Part shown: piece by piece, positions 9,723-16,806 of the stretch
Layout of the letters: every line of letters starts with the position of its first letter
How positions within the stretch are numbered: position 1 is the stretch's first letter
From: Chryseobacterium indologenes
GTDB lineage: Bacteria; Bacteroidota; Bacteroidia; Flavobacteriales; Weeksellaceae
DNA: 64,000 nt
Direction: 5' to 3'
NCBI RefSeq assembly: GCF_001295265.1
Contig: NZ_LJOD01000018.1
Location: 40,741 to 104,740, forward strand
Notes under the pieces: model-generated
What the model saw: the letters and a program-made list of their open reading frames with translations, nothing else
What the model was told of the DNA's origin: nothing
Databases searched by the model: none
Position numbers and translations under genes: made by a program

Positions 9723-9978
9723 TGTGTATGGCTGATACCTATCTGATTCTTTAAACTTGTTATAACATCCATATTCAATAAACTTGTTTAAACTTTTTGC
9801 ATAGATGATATTATAAAAGTTTCAGAAGAATAAAATCACTAAAGTGTTTAAAATAAAAACTTTTGTAGTTTAATAAAAAGTTTAAACAGCTTTAATGTTT
9901 AACAATCAACAAAATATAAAATCCTCCGGCTTTAGCCAAAACTTACCCTTTCCATTTTTTTAACCGTAATAACATTAG

Positions 9979-9986
9979 TATTTTTG
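9979..9986 (+). promoter_or_regulatory. -7 box of prmA
   Basis: TATTTTTG, 15 nt before the ATG at 10002. The TTG at 9984, a possible start in frame, is the end of this box. Confidence 0.75.
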
Positions 9987-10001
9987 CAGCAAATTATTCA
10001 C

Positions 10002-10829
10002 ATGCAAAATTATTTAGAATTCAATTTCAAGATCACTCCGCTACAACCATGGAATGAGATATTAATGGCAGAGCTTATAGAAATAGGCTTTGACAGCTTT
10101 ACCGAAGAGATTGACGGAATTTTAGGATATATTCAGACGGAATTGTTCAACGAAGAAGAGTTGAAAGCCCTTCCTATTTTCGAAAACGAAAATGTACAGA
10201 TCAGCTATTCTTTTGAAGAAATGCCAAATATCAACTGGAATGAAGAATGGGAAAAAAACTTTTCTCCAATCAATATTGATGATAAGGTCTTAATCAGAGC
10301 AGAGTTCCATGAACCGGTACCAGGGATGCATGAAATTATTATCCAGCCTAAAATGTCTTTCGGAACCGGACATCACCCTACCACCCACCTGATGATCCAG
10401 CAGATGATGGAGATTGATTTTAACGGGAAAAAGGTTCTGGATATGGGTTGTGGTACTTCAGTACTTGCTATTTACGCCAAACAGCTGGGAGCAGGAGAAA
10501 CCAAAGCAATTGATATTGATGAATGGTCGGTAGAGAATTCAAAGGAAAATGCAGCCAGAAATGGAGTTGAACTGGATATTGAACAGGGAACCGCGGAGAA
10601 TTTAGGAAAAGAGCATTATGATATTATTTTAGCCAATATCAACAGAAATATCCTGATCTCTGATATTCCTGCCTATGTTTCTGTTTTGAATAAAGGAGGA
10701 AAGCTTCTTCTTTCGGGATTGTGCTTCTTTGATGTGGCTGACATTCTTGAAGTATGCAAAGAAAACGGTCTGGAACTGAAAAAACAGCTGCAGCGTGAAG
10801 AGTGGGTAAGCCTGCTTTTAGAAAAATAA
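10002..10829 (+). CDS. prmA: ribosomal protein L11 methyltransferase
   Basis: 275 aa. PrmA trimethylates ribosomal protein L11 with S-adenosylmethionine in the cytoplasm. An N-terminal substrate-recognition domain (1-105, with ITPLQPWNEILMAELIEIGFDSF) precedes the Rossmann-like methyltransferase, which shows MSFGTGHHPTTHLM, the SAM-binding LDMGCGTSVLAIYA and the NPPY-like ILANINRNIL loop. Length is typical of the family in Bacteroidota. The ATG at 10002 was chosen over an upstream TTG because the TTG belongs to the promoter. A secreted protein gene follows after 9 nt, so they may form an operon. Confidence 0.93.
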   Translation: MQNYLEFNFKITPLQPWNEILMAELIEIGFDSFTEEIDGILGYIQTELFNEEELKALPIFENENVQISYSFEEMPNINWNEEWEKNFSPINIDDKVLIRAEFHEPVPGMHEIIIQPKMSFGTGHHPTTHLMIQQMMEIDFNGKKVLDMGCGTSVLAIYAKQLGAGETKAIDIDEWSVENSKENAARNGVELDIEQGTAENLGKEHYDIILANINRNILISDIPAYVSVLNKGGKLLLSGLCFFDVADILEVCKENGLELKKQLQREEWVSLLLEK

Positions 10830-10838
10830 TAATACAAG

Positions 10839-11684
10839 ATGAATATGAGGTTTTTAATGACGGGGATATTACTGCTGATTTTTCATTGTTTTTCAGCACA
10901 GACAGTTGACGAAATATATCCTGACACTATCTTTGATTTTACAGAAAATAAACCCCAGAAAATTTTTACCGACTGGACAAGGATCCGGAAAGATCCCGAT
11001 GTGAAATCCCAGATACTGGATTCGCTTCCAACCAACCATCAGGTGATGATCCTGAAAAAGGAAGATGCCGTCCTGAAGCTTGGAGAGAGAGCTGCTAACT
11101 GGTATAAAGTTTCTTATCAAAAGGGAGATTTTGCTTCTGAAGGATATGTCTGGGGGGCTAATCTTTGTGTGGGCTACCGCAACAGGAACGGGTATGATTT
11201 CCTTTTCGGACTGGCAAAGACCATTGACAGGAAAAATCAGTATAATCAGATGGAAAAGCAGAATATTGCCGGAATTAAAATCATAGAAGGAAATACATTA
11301 ATTGATGAAGTGTATTTTGATGCCGGAAGGGGAGAAGAACTGAGGTCTGCCACATTCAATATAGAAAGCAATCACAAGCTGCAGAATGTAGAATTTACAT
11401 TAAAGGTTTCTACTTCAGGAGATGCCTGTACAATTGCCAGCTACGATCAATATGTATTTTTTAAGGATAAAAAGCTGGTTACCCTTCCCCGTCTGATGAG
11501 TGTAAGTGATGCCGGGGTATTTTATCATTCAGAAGAATTTATATTCCCGAATGACAAAGGTGGTATTCCCAATGCCTTCATCCTGAAAACAAAAGATATG
11601 GAACTGGATGACAAAGACCGGGAAAAGAAAACACAGTTTTCCAAAACCTATCTCTGGAATGGAAGTTCCTATAAGCTGAAATAA
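10839..11684 (+). CDS. secreted protein with bacterial SH3-like domain
   Basis: 281 aa. A clear signal peptide (RFLMTGILLLIFHCFSAQ, cleavage about residue 21) is followed by an SH3-like segment (about 40-110: WTRIRKDPDVKSQILDSLPTNHQVMILKK through WYKVSYQKGDFASEGYVWGANL), a fold that often binds cell-wall peptides. The remaining 170 residues are unrecognised beta-rich sequence without visible catalytic motif. It starts 9 nt after prmA and ends at its own terminator. The role is unknown; a periplasmic or cell-wall-associated function is a guess from the SH3 part. Confidence 0.75.
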   Translation: MNMRFLMTGILLLIFHCFSAQTVDEIYPDTIFDFTENKPQKIFTDWTRIRKDPDVKSQILDSLPTNHQVMILKKEDAVLKLGERAANWYKVSYQKGDFASEGYVWGANLCVGYRNRNGYDFLFGLAKTIDRKNQYNQMEKQNIAGIKIIEGNTLIDEVYFDAGRGEELRSATFNIESNHKLQNVEFTLKVSTSGDACTIASYDQYVFFKDKKLVTLPRLMSVSDAGVFYHSEEFIFPNDKGGIPNAFILKTKDMELDDKDREKKTQFSKTYLWNGSSYKLK

Positions 11685-11706
11685 AACTCAGAATAAAAGA
11701 AAATTC

Positions 11707-11740
11707 AACCGCTGTATCTGATGCAGTGGTTTTTGTTTTT
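11707..11740 (+). terminator. terminator after SH3-like gene
   Basis: Stem AACCGCTG / CAGTGGTT with one G-T pair, then TTTTGTTTTT. Confidence 0.8.
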
Positions 11741-11950
11741 ATGGAGGCTCAAAAATATTCAGATCATCTTTGCCGGAATGATCAACAAATTTTTGTTCTG
11801 GCTAAGGCTAAAGGTACAAAAATATGGTATTGAAACTTATTTCTGACTTTGCCCGTGATACGTATGAAATACCTTAAGCAGCATTAAAAAAATAGTACTT
11901 TGCATGCAAAAACAATTGCCAGTATGCTTAGGATTGATAAAATAACGCCT

Positions 11951-11983
11951 AAAAAAGAAAAAAGAATGGGTATTTTTCCCATT
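11951..11983 (-). terminator. terminator of the RiPP operon
   Basis: Read on the minus strand: AATGGG / CCCATT stem with 7-nt loop followed by CTTTTTTCTTTTTT, about 30 nt after the exporter stop codon. Confidence 0.8.
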
Positions 11984-12011
11984 AAATCCGTTTCATTATT
12001 TTTTTTCATAA

Positions 12012-14195
12012 TTATAAGCCTAATTCTAGTTGATTCTGTATTAATTCGAAATACTTTCCTTTGTTCCTGATTAACTCATCATGGCTGCCTTTCTCAATAA
12101 TTTCTCCGTTATCCAGGACGATAATCTGATCTGCATTTTTTACAGTAGACAGCCTGTGAGCTACGATAATCATTGTTTTATTTTTGAAATAACGATCAAT
12201 ATTTTCGACGATAATTCTTTCATTTTTTGCATCTAAAGAATTGGTAGCTTCATCAAAAAATAAATAATCAGGATTTTTATAAATAGCTCTGGCAATTAAT
12301 ATCCGCTGTTTTTGCCCGTGGCTTATGCCTATTCCTTCTGTGCCTATTAAAGTATGTAATTTAAGAGGTAATTTATCAATAAAATCATCAATATTGGCCA
12401 GCTTAACAGCATTTAATAATTTTTCCGGATCGGCATTTTCTTCTAAAGAAATATTGTAGGAAATTGTATCTGAAAATATAAAACTATCCTGCAGAATTAC
12501 TCCGCATTTATTTCTCCATAAAGTATTTTCAATGTCTTCCAGAGGTGTTTCATCCAGTAGTAAATTACCCTGCTGGGGTTTATAAAACTTAAGAATCAGC
12601 TTTAAAAGGGTGGTTTTACCGCTTCCGCTTACTCCAACAATAGCAGTGGTTTTGCCTTTAGGAATTTTTAGAGATATGTTTTTAAGAATATCATTGGAAT
12701 GATCATAAGAAAAGTTTATATTTTCAATATTGATGTCCTGAATTTCATTGAGTTTTGAAACTTTGCTTATATTTTCTTCATCCGGTTTATTATGAATTTC
12801 ATTAAGTCTTTCAAAACTCACTTTTACCAGCTGATACTGCATGACAAAGTTGATTAATTGACTGATGGGCACATTTAATCCTCCGATTATATACATAACT
12901 GCAAGCATGCTCCCTATGGTGAGTGTTCCATTCATGACAGCAATTGCCGAAACAAATACAACCAATATGTTCTGAAAAAAGCTGATAAACCTGTAGCTTT
13001 CATATTGTTGATTAATTTTAAGCTTGTCAATGTTATTCAAATAAACATTGGTCTGTATTTTCTGCCATTCATTTCGCTTGTTTTCCTCTAAATTATTTAA
13101 TTTGATTTCATGCATTGAATTAATCAGCTCATAAATCTTGTTTTGGTCCTTTGCATTAAGGGAAAATGTTTTTTTATCCAGAACCTTGACCTTCTTAAAA
13201 AAACTGAAGATCCATCCTAGTTCAACAGCGGTACAAATACAGATAATCAGGAAAATGGTTAAATTAAAATATAGCAGTACAAAGGAATAAATGATAATGG
13301 TAAAAATAGAAAAAACAGCCTGAATAAGGTCTTTAGACAGGAACGCTTCAATTCTTCTGTGATCATTAATCCGCTGCGTTAAATCTCCTATGTTTTTACT
13401 GTTGAAAAATTTGAGCGGAAGTTTCATTAATTTCACCAGAAAATCAGAAATAATAGACAGGCTGATTCTGCTGCTGATATGAATAAAAAGCCAGGATCTG
13501 TAAAATTCCAGACCTACCTTACTGATAAATAAAGTGATCTGAGCGATTAGAATTAAGTAGATCAGGGATATGTTTTTCTGAGCGACCCCTTTATCAATAA
13601 TTTTTTGTGAAAAGAAGGGAAAAATAAGCTCTATACATGAAGATATTAATAAGGTGAGCGCAATAAAAAATAACTGCTTTTTATATTTTCTTAAATATTG
13701 GATGACGTATTGTAAATTTCCCCGTTTAGGTTTTTTTTTAAGAGTTTTTTTTTCCTCGTTATTGTTAGCAGGCTCCATAAGTAAAACAATTCCTTCCTCC
13801 TGATTTTGTGACCATCCTTTTAAGAATTGGTCTTTTGAATATGTGGCTTTTCCAAATTCGGGGTCGGCTATCATAACCTTATCCTTTGTAATAGTATATA
13901 CTACGATAAAATGATTTTGATTCCAAAATGCAATAAAAGGAACAGGGGCGTTGTTTACTAAAGAATCATAATCTGTTTTCGCAATGAGGGTCTCAAACCC
14001 AAGAGACGAAGCAAAAGCTTCCAGTTTTTTGATTGATATTCCATTGTATTGAAGCTCATCAGTAAAATACTCATCAGTATAGGTTTTATTGTAGTAATCA
14101 CTAATCATTCGCAAACAGACAAATCCGCAGTCTGTGCTGGAAAGTTGATAATAAAACGGAGTTTTTTTTAAGCGAAACCATTTTTTATTAAACAT
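12012..14195 (-). CDS. C39-peptidase-containing ABC exporter (PCAT) of RiPP cluster
   Basis: 727 aa. Residues 1-130 are a C39 cysteine peptidase with Gln17, Cys23 (STDCGFVCLRM), His95 (NQNHFIVVY) and Asp111 (IADPEFG). Then comes a six-helix exporter domain (about 165-440) and an ABC ATPase: Walker A VGVSGSGKTT, Q-loop, signature ISHGQ (in place of LSGGQ), Walker B YLFFDEATNSLD, and the H-loop VAHRLST. Such proteins cut the leader from a peptide and export the core across the inner membrane. Its start overlaps the preceding HExxH gene by 28 nt. It lies downstream of a precursor peptide and two modifying enzymes, so maturation and export of that peptide is the obvious role. No HlyD-type adaptor gene is visible nearby. 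Confidence 0.93.
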   Translation of the reverse strand: MFNKKWFRLKKTPFYYQLSSTDCGFVCLRMISDYYNKTYTDEYFTDELQYNGISIKKLEAFASSLGFETLIAKTDYDSLVNNAPVPFIAFWNQNHFIVVYTITKDKVMIADPEFGKATYSKDQFLKGWSQNQEEGIVLLMEPANNNEEKKTLKKKPKRGNLQYVIQYLRKYKKQLFFIALTLLISSCIELIFPFFSQKIIDKGVAQKNISLIYLILIAQITLFISKVGLEFYRSWLFIHISSRISLSIISDFLVKLMKLPLKFFNSKNIGDLTQRINDHRRIEAFLSKDLIQAVFSIFTIIIYSFVLLYFNLTIFLIICICTAVELGWIFSFFKKVKVLDKKTFSLNAKDQNKIYELINSMHEIKLNNLEENKRNEWQKIQTNVYLNNIDKLKINQQYESYRFISFFQNILVVFVSAIAVMNGTLTIGSMLAVMYIIGGLNVPISQLINFVMQYQLVKVSFERLNEIHNKPDEENISKVSKLNEIQDINIENINFSYDHSNDILKNISLKIPKGKTTAIVGVSGSGKTTLLKLILKFYKPQQGNLLLDETPLEDIENTLWRNKCGVILQDSFIFSDTISYNISLEENADPEKLLNAVKLANIDDFIDKLPLKLHTLIGTEGIGISHGQKQRILIARAIYKNPDYLFFDEATNSLDAKNERIIVENIDRYFKNKTMIIVAHRLSTVKNADQIIVLDNGEIIEKGSHDELIRNKGKYFELIQNQLELGL

Positions 14196-15232
14196 AATTC
14201 TGCAAATGTTTTTTCATTTAAAATTTCTTTATAAGGCGCAAGATCAAGCAACAAAAAACCTTTACTAATTAATTTTAATCTATCGTTTCTATAGGTGGCG
14301 GATATTGCATTTCCATATTTCTCCCAGAAATTATATAAACCGTACCAGACATAAATAGCCTGAACCAGATTCCGGATCGTTATTGAATTATTTGACCACG
14401 GAGAGATTACAGTTCTTCCCATTTCATTAGATACTTCTCTGCTGGGCTGCCAGACATTAAGCTCATCAATCATGTATAATAACCCGTGAATTGCTTCATG
14501 AACCAATGCATCTACAATGACACTGTCCTCAACCGTATGTCCGTTACAGATCAGAACCCTCCCGATATAGCCTCCATCTGACCCTGAAGTAAAAAGAGTT
14601 TCCTTTCCTGGAATTTTTCTCAATAACAGGGTATAGATATGCTTTTGAATTAAACATTTTACAATAGGATCGAACATCTCATAAACCCTTGTTAAATTAT
14701 CTGTCATCTCCTCAGCCTCAGAATAATCATAGGTTGTTGACAGCCATTCTTTAGGCATATGCTCCTCATCAACCCTGTTATATGCGCTGAAACAATCAAT
14801 AGGTATTTTTGTATCAGACAAATAAGGGGTAGAGAAAGTTTCAAAATTGTTATTTCCTGTGTGATTGATGAAGAATGATCCATCCAATGCCCAGGAGCTG
14901 TCCGAATATTCTGCATAATCAAATGCTTTTTTCAATTTTGCTTTTTCCATCTCTATTGCGTACAAAAAAAACAACTTTAACTGGTTCTGATCAAAATCAT
15001 TCTGCCATAACAGCCTATTGATAACCTCAGGAGTTCGCAGCAAACTCTTTTTTTGTTTTGAACCCAGTTCCTCATAATGTTCTTCAATTTTATTTTCTTT
15101 AATAAAAGCCAGGAAAAGATTATTAATAAAATGGTTAAATGTGTTTTCTACAGTTGTGAAAATAGGACAGCTTTCATCAGAAAATAGTAATGCATGACGG
15201 GCAAGAGATATGTTTAATGATTGATCTTCCAT
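14168..15232 (-). CDS. HExxH-motif putative peptide-modifying protein (RiPP cluster)
   Basis: 354 aa, soluble, no signal peptide. The key feature is VHEAIHG (His245-Glu246-x-x-His249) in an otherwise alpha-helical protein that resembles the HEXXH-motif family found beside FxsB-type radical SAM enzymes in actinobacteria (TIGR04267-like). Members of that family have been linked to alpha-ketoglutarate-dependent beta-hydroxylation of peptides rather than proteolysis. Here it lies 11 nt after the radical SAM gene and overlaps the exporter gene, so it should act on the same precursor. The catalytic activity is inferred from family and context; a metalloprotease role is the alternative. Confidence 0.72.
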   Translation of the reverse strand: MEDQSLNISLARHALLFSDESCPIFTTVENTFNHFINNLFLAFIKENKIEEHYEELGSKQKKSLLRTPEVINRLLWQNDFDQNQLKLFFLYAIEMEKAKLKKAFDYAEYSDSSWALDGSFFINHTGNNNFETFSTPYLSDTKIPIDCFSAYNRVDEEHMPKEWLSTTYDYSEAEEMTDNLTRVYEMFDPIVKCLIQKHIYTLLLRKIPGKETLFTSGSDGGYIGRVLICNGHTVEDSVIVDALVHEAIHGLLYMIDELNVWQPSREVSNEMGRTVISPWSNNSITIRNLVQAIYVWYGLYNFWEKYGNAISATYRNDRLKLISKGFLLLDLAPYKEILNEKTFAELCLIKNGFA

Positions 15233-15243
15233 TGTATTAGTTT

Positions 15244-16455
15244 TTATAGATTATTTTCCATTTCATTTTCATATTCCAGTTTTGTAATCATAGTGTCCTG
15301 GATTACTTCTTCAGGTAAGCTTGATACAATTCTGTTTTGGATATGAATGATGAGTTTCATAAGATTAGAGCAGTAGATACTGGGATTGTCAAAATGTTTA
15401 TCATGTGAAAAACGATGGGGGAGATACCCTCCGCCACATATTTCCTTAACCCTGCATTTTTTGCATGTCTGGGATAAAATTTTATGGCTTAACTGATACG
15501 TCTTTGCTAAAGGGGTTTGTAAGGCATCATCAAAACTCGTAGTATTTACATTAGCGTTTCCTTTGGTAAAGCCATCTCCGCATATTTTTAATACATCCAG
15601 AGATTCTATATCACCATTGGTTTCAATAACAAGTACATCTGTATTTTTGTTACCCATACTGTCGGAAGACACGTCATAACCTAAAATATTCAGCATAATT
15701 CTTTCAAAATACCCGATTTTTAAATTATTTGTATCATCATTATACCATAAATCAAAGAGCCTTATCATCCAATCGGCGTGTAAAGTAGTATTGTTTTCTA
15801 TATCTTCAGCGAGTTTTTCGGGGATATTTTCATAATTTCCATCTGGTAACAAAATATCAACAGAAGATACCTTCAGAGAAAGATACATGTCATAAAGCAC
15901 TTCAGGCTGAATATCTATATTAACAACCGAAAGTACTCCTATAGACCGGTTTGAATAGTCATTGGCCAGTTTAATTCCTTTTACAATATCCTTATAAGAT
16001 CCCTTACCAGAGTGGTATATACGGTACATGTCATTATACTCTTCCGGGCCGTCAATACTTACTCCGATGCTAATGTTCAGCTTATTGAATAAATCGCACC
16101 ATTCTTTAGTAAGAAGAACCCCATTAGTCTGCATCGTAAACCTTAACTTAATGTCGGTAGCTTCCAAAATCTGTCTGGATACTTCAACCAGATGTTCATA
16201 AAATTTTTGAGGTGCCAGTAATGGTTCCCCTCCATGAATGATGAATGTAAAGGTCTTAATGTTGTGTTGTAAACAGTGTTCTTTTATCCTGTATATAAGA
16301 GATTTAACAACATCCGGGCTCATCACTTTAGGCTGGGTCAGATAAGATTTATCTCCTTGATTGTAAACATAACAATATGTACAATTCAAATTGCATCTGC
16401 TTGCCACTTTAACTACTGCAAAGCGGCATTTTAGATTTTCAGTGGTATGTGCCAT
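15244..16455 (-). CDS. FxsB-like radical SAM/SPASM peptide maturase
   Basis: 403 aa. The radical SAM cluster motif CxxxCxxC is at Cys21, Cys25 and Cys28, followed by YVYNQGDKSY and QPKVMS, a run characteristic of the FxsB/GrrM-like cyclophane-forming maturases. A GGEPLL SAM-binding motif follows. The C-terminal SPASM domain has cysteines at about 331, 334, 340 and 362 (CKKC, EICGGGYLPHR, IYC) for auxiliary iron-sulfur clusters. Enzymes of this group crosslink an aromatic side chain to a residue two positions later. The 56-aa precursor is encoded 41 nt upstream, across a hairpin. The start agrees with a normal N-terminus directly before the RiPP-binding region. Confidence 0.9.
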   Translation of the reverse strand: MAHTTENLKCRFAVVKVASRCNLNCTYCYVYNQGDKSYLTQPKVMSPDVVKSLIYRIKEHCLQHNIKTFTFIIHGGEPLLAPQKFYEHLVEVSRQILEATDIKLRFTMQTNGVLLTKEWCDLFNKLNISIGVSIDGPEEYNDMYRIYHSGKGSYKDIVKGIKLANDYSNRSIGVLSVVNIDIQPEVLYDMYLSLKVSSVDILLPDGNYENIPEKLAEDIENNTTLHADWMIRLFDLWYNDDTNNLKIGYFERIMLNILGYDVSSDSMGNKNTDVLVIETNGDIESLDVLKICGDGFTKGNANVNTTSFDDALQTPLAKTYQLSHKILSQTCKKCRVKEICGGGYLPHRFSHDKHFDNPSIYCSNLMKLIIHIQNRIVSSLPEEVIQDTMITKLEYENEMENNL

Positions 16456-16467
16456 AATTTTAGAAAA

Positions 16468-16490
16468 GGAGGGAGTTTTTAGCTCCCTCC
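16468..16490 (-). terminator. attenuator-like hairpin between precursor and maturase genes
   Basis: Perfect 8-bp stem GGAGGGAG / CTCCCTCC with 7-nt loop; on the minus strand it is followed by TTTTCT, a weak T tract. It lies 6 nt after the precursor stop and 12 nt before the maturase start. Leaky termination or a 3' stabilising hairpin would give more precursor mRNA than enzyme mRNA. Confidence 0.8.
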
Positions 16491-16496
16491 GGACAA

Positions 16497-16667
16497 TTAA
16501 GTTAAAATTGGTGTTTCTACTGATCTTTCCCAGGTAGATCTGGAAAATGAAGGAACACCTTTTGCTCCTGATGGATCTACAATATCTTTCAATTTGTTAT
16601 TTTGAAATAATGATAAAGATTTTGTTAACACTTCTTGGTCTTTTTTTGAAAATTTAGTCTTTTTCAT
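16497..16667 (-). CDS. RiPP precursor peptide (unannotated small ORF)
   Basis: 56 aa, translated by hand: it begins MKKTKFSKKDQEVL and ends VETPILT. The first 30 residues are lysine-rich and helical (leader-like: TKSLSLFQNNKLKDIV); the remainder, DPSGAKGVPS then FSRSTWERSV then ETPILT, is the likely core. The core has two aromatic-X-Arg triplets, Phe41-Ser-Arg43 and Trp46-Glu-Arg48, the kind of three-residue motif on which FxsB/XyeB-type maturases build cyclophanes. No Cys is present, so lanthionine or sactionine chemistry is excluded. No double Gly is present; the nearest is Gly34-Ala35. It is first in the operon with maturase, HExxH protein and C39 exporter. Too short for routine gene finding. 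Confidence 0.82.
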   Translation of the reverse strand: MKKTKFSKKDQEVLTKSLSLFQNNKLKDIVDPSGAKGVPSFSRSTWERSVETPILT

Positions 16668-16735
16668 GATAAAAATTTTTATGATTTTAATTAATCAAAG
16701 TTTTAACACATTGGATTCGAATTGGTGTATATTTG

Positions 16736-16743
16736 CAAATATA
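16736..16743 (-). promoter_or_regulatory. probable -7 box of the RiPP operon
   Basis: On the minus strand TATATTTG matches TAnnTTTG, giving a leader of about 69 nt before the precursor ATG. It is half of a perfect 16-bp palindrome (16728-16743, TATATTTGCAAATATA), so a second matching box faces the other way. Confidence 0.6.
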
Positions 16744-16806
16744 TTTTGACATTCTGTGCGGTAAAAAACAGTACAAAATGATTAGTATTGGTATTTAGTG
16801 ACTACA

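Larger units (their letters stand above)
9675..10001. other. 327-bp intergenic region
   Basis: Contains the SDR terminator, a stretch rich in GTTTAAAC-like words (9753-9905) without coding potential, a CGGCTTTAGCCAAAA motif at 9928-9942 shared with 44475-44489, and the prmA promoter. Confidence 0.6.
11685..12011. other. 327-bp region between convergent genes
   Basis: Holds two terminators, one for each direction, and a minus-oriented CTTTAGCCTTAGCCAGAAC word at 11796-11815 related to the GGCTTTAGCC repeats. A 48-codon ORF at 11924-12070 crosses the minus-strand terminator and is not credible. Confidence 0.6.

Noticed and set aside
11924..12070. 48-codon plus-strand ORF with a membrane-like segment
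   Set aside because: It runs through the minus-strand terminator and into the 3' end of the exporter gene; hydrophobicity comes from the T-rich antisense.
12012..16667. Lanthipeptide or sactipeptide cluster
   Set aside because: The precursor has no cysteine and no LanB/C/M gene is present.
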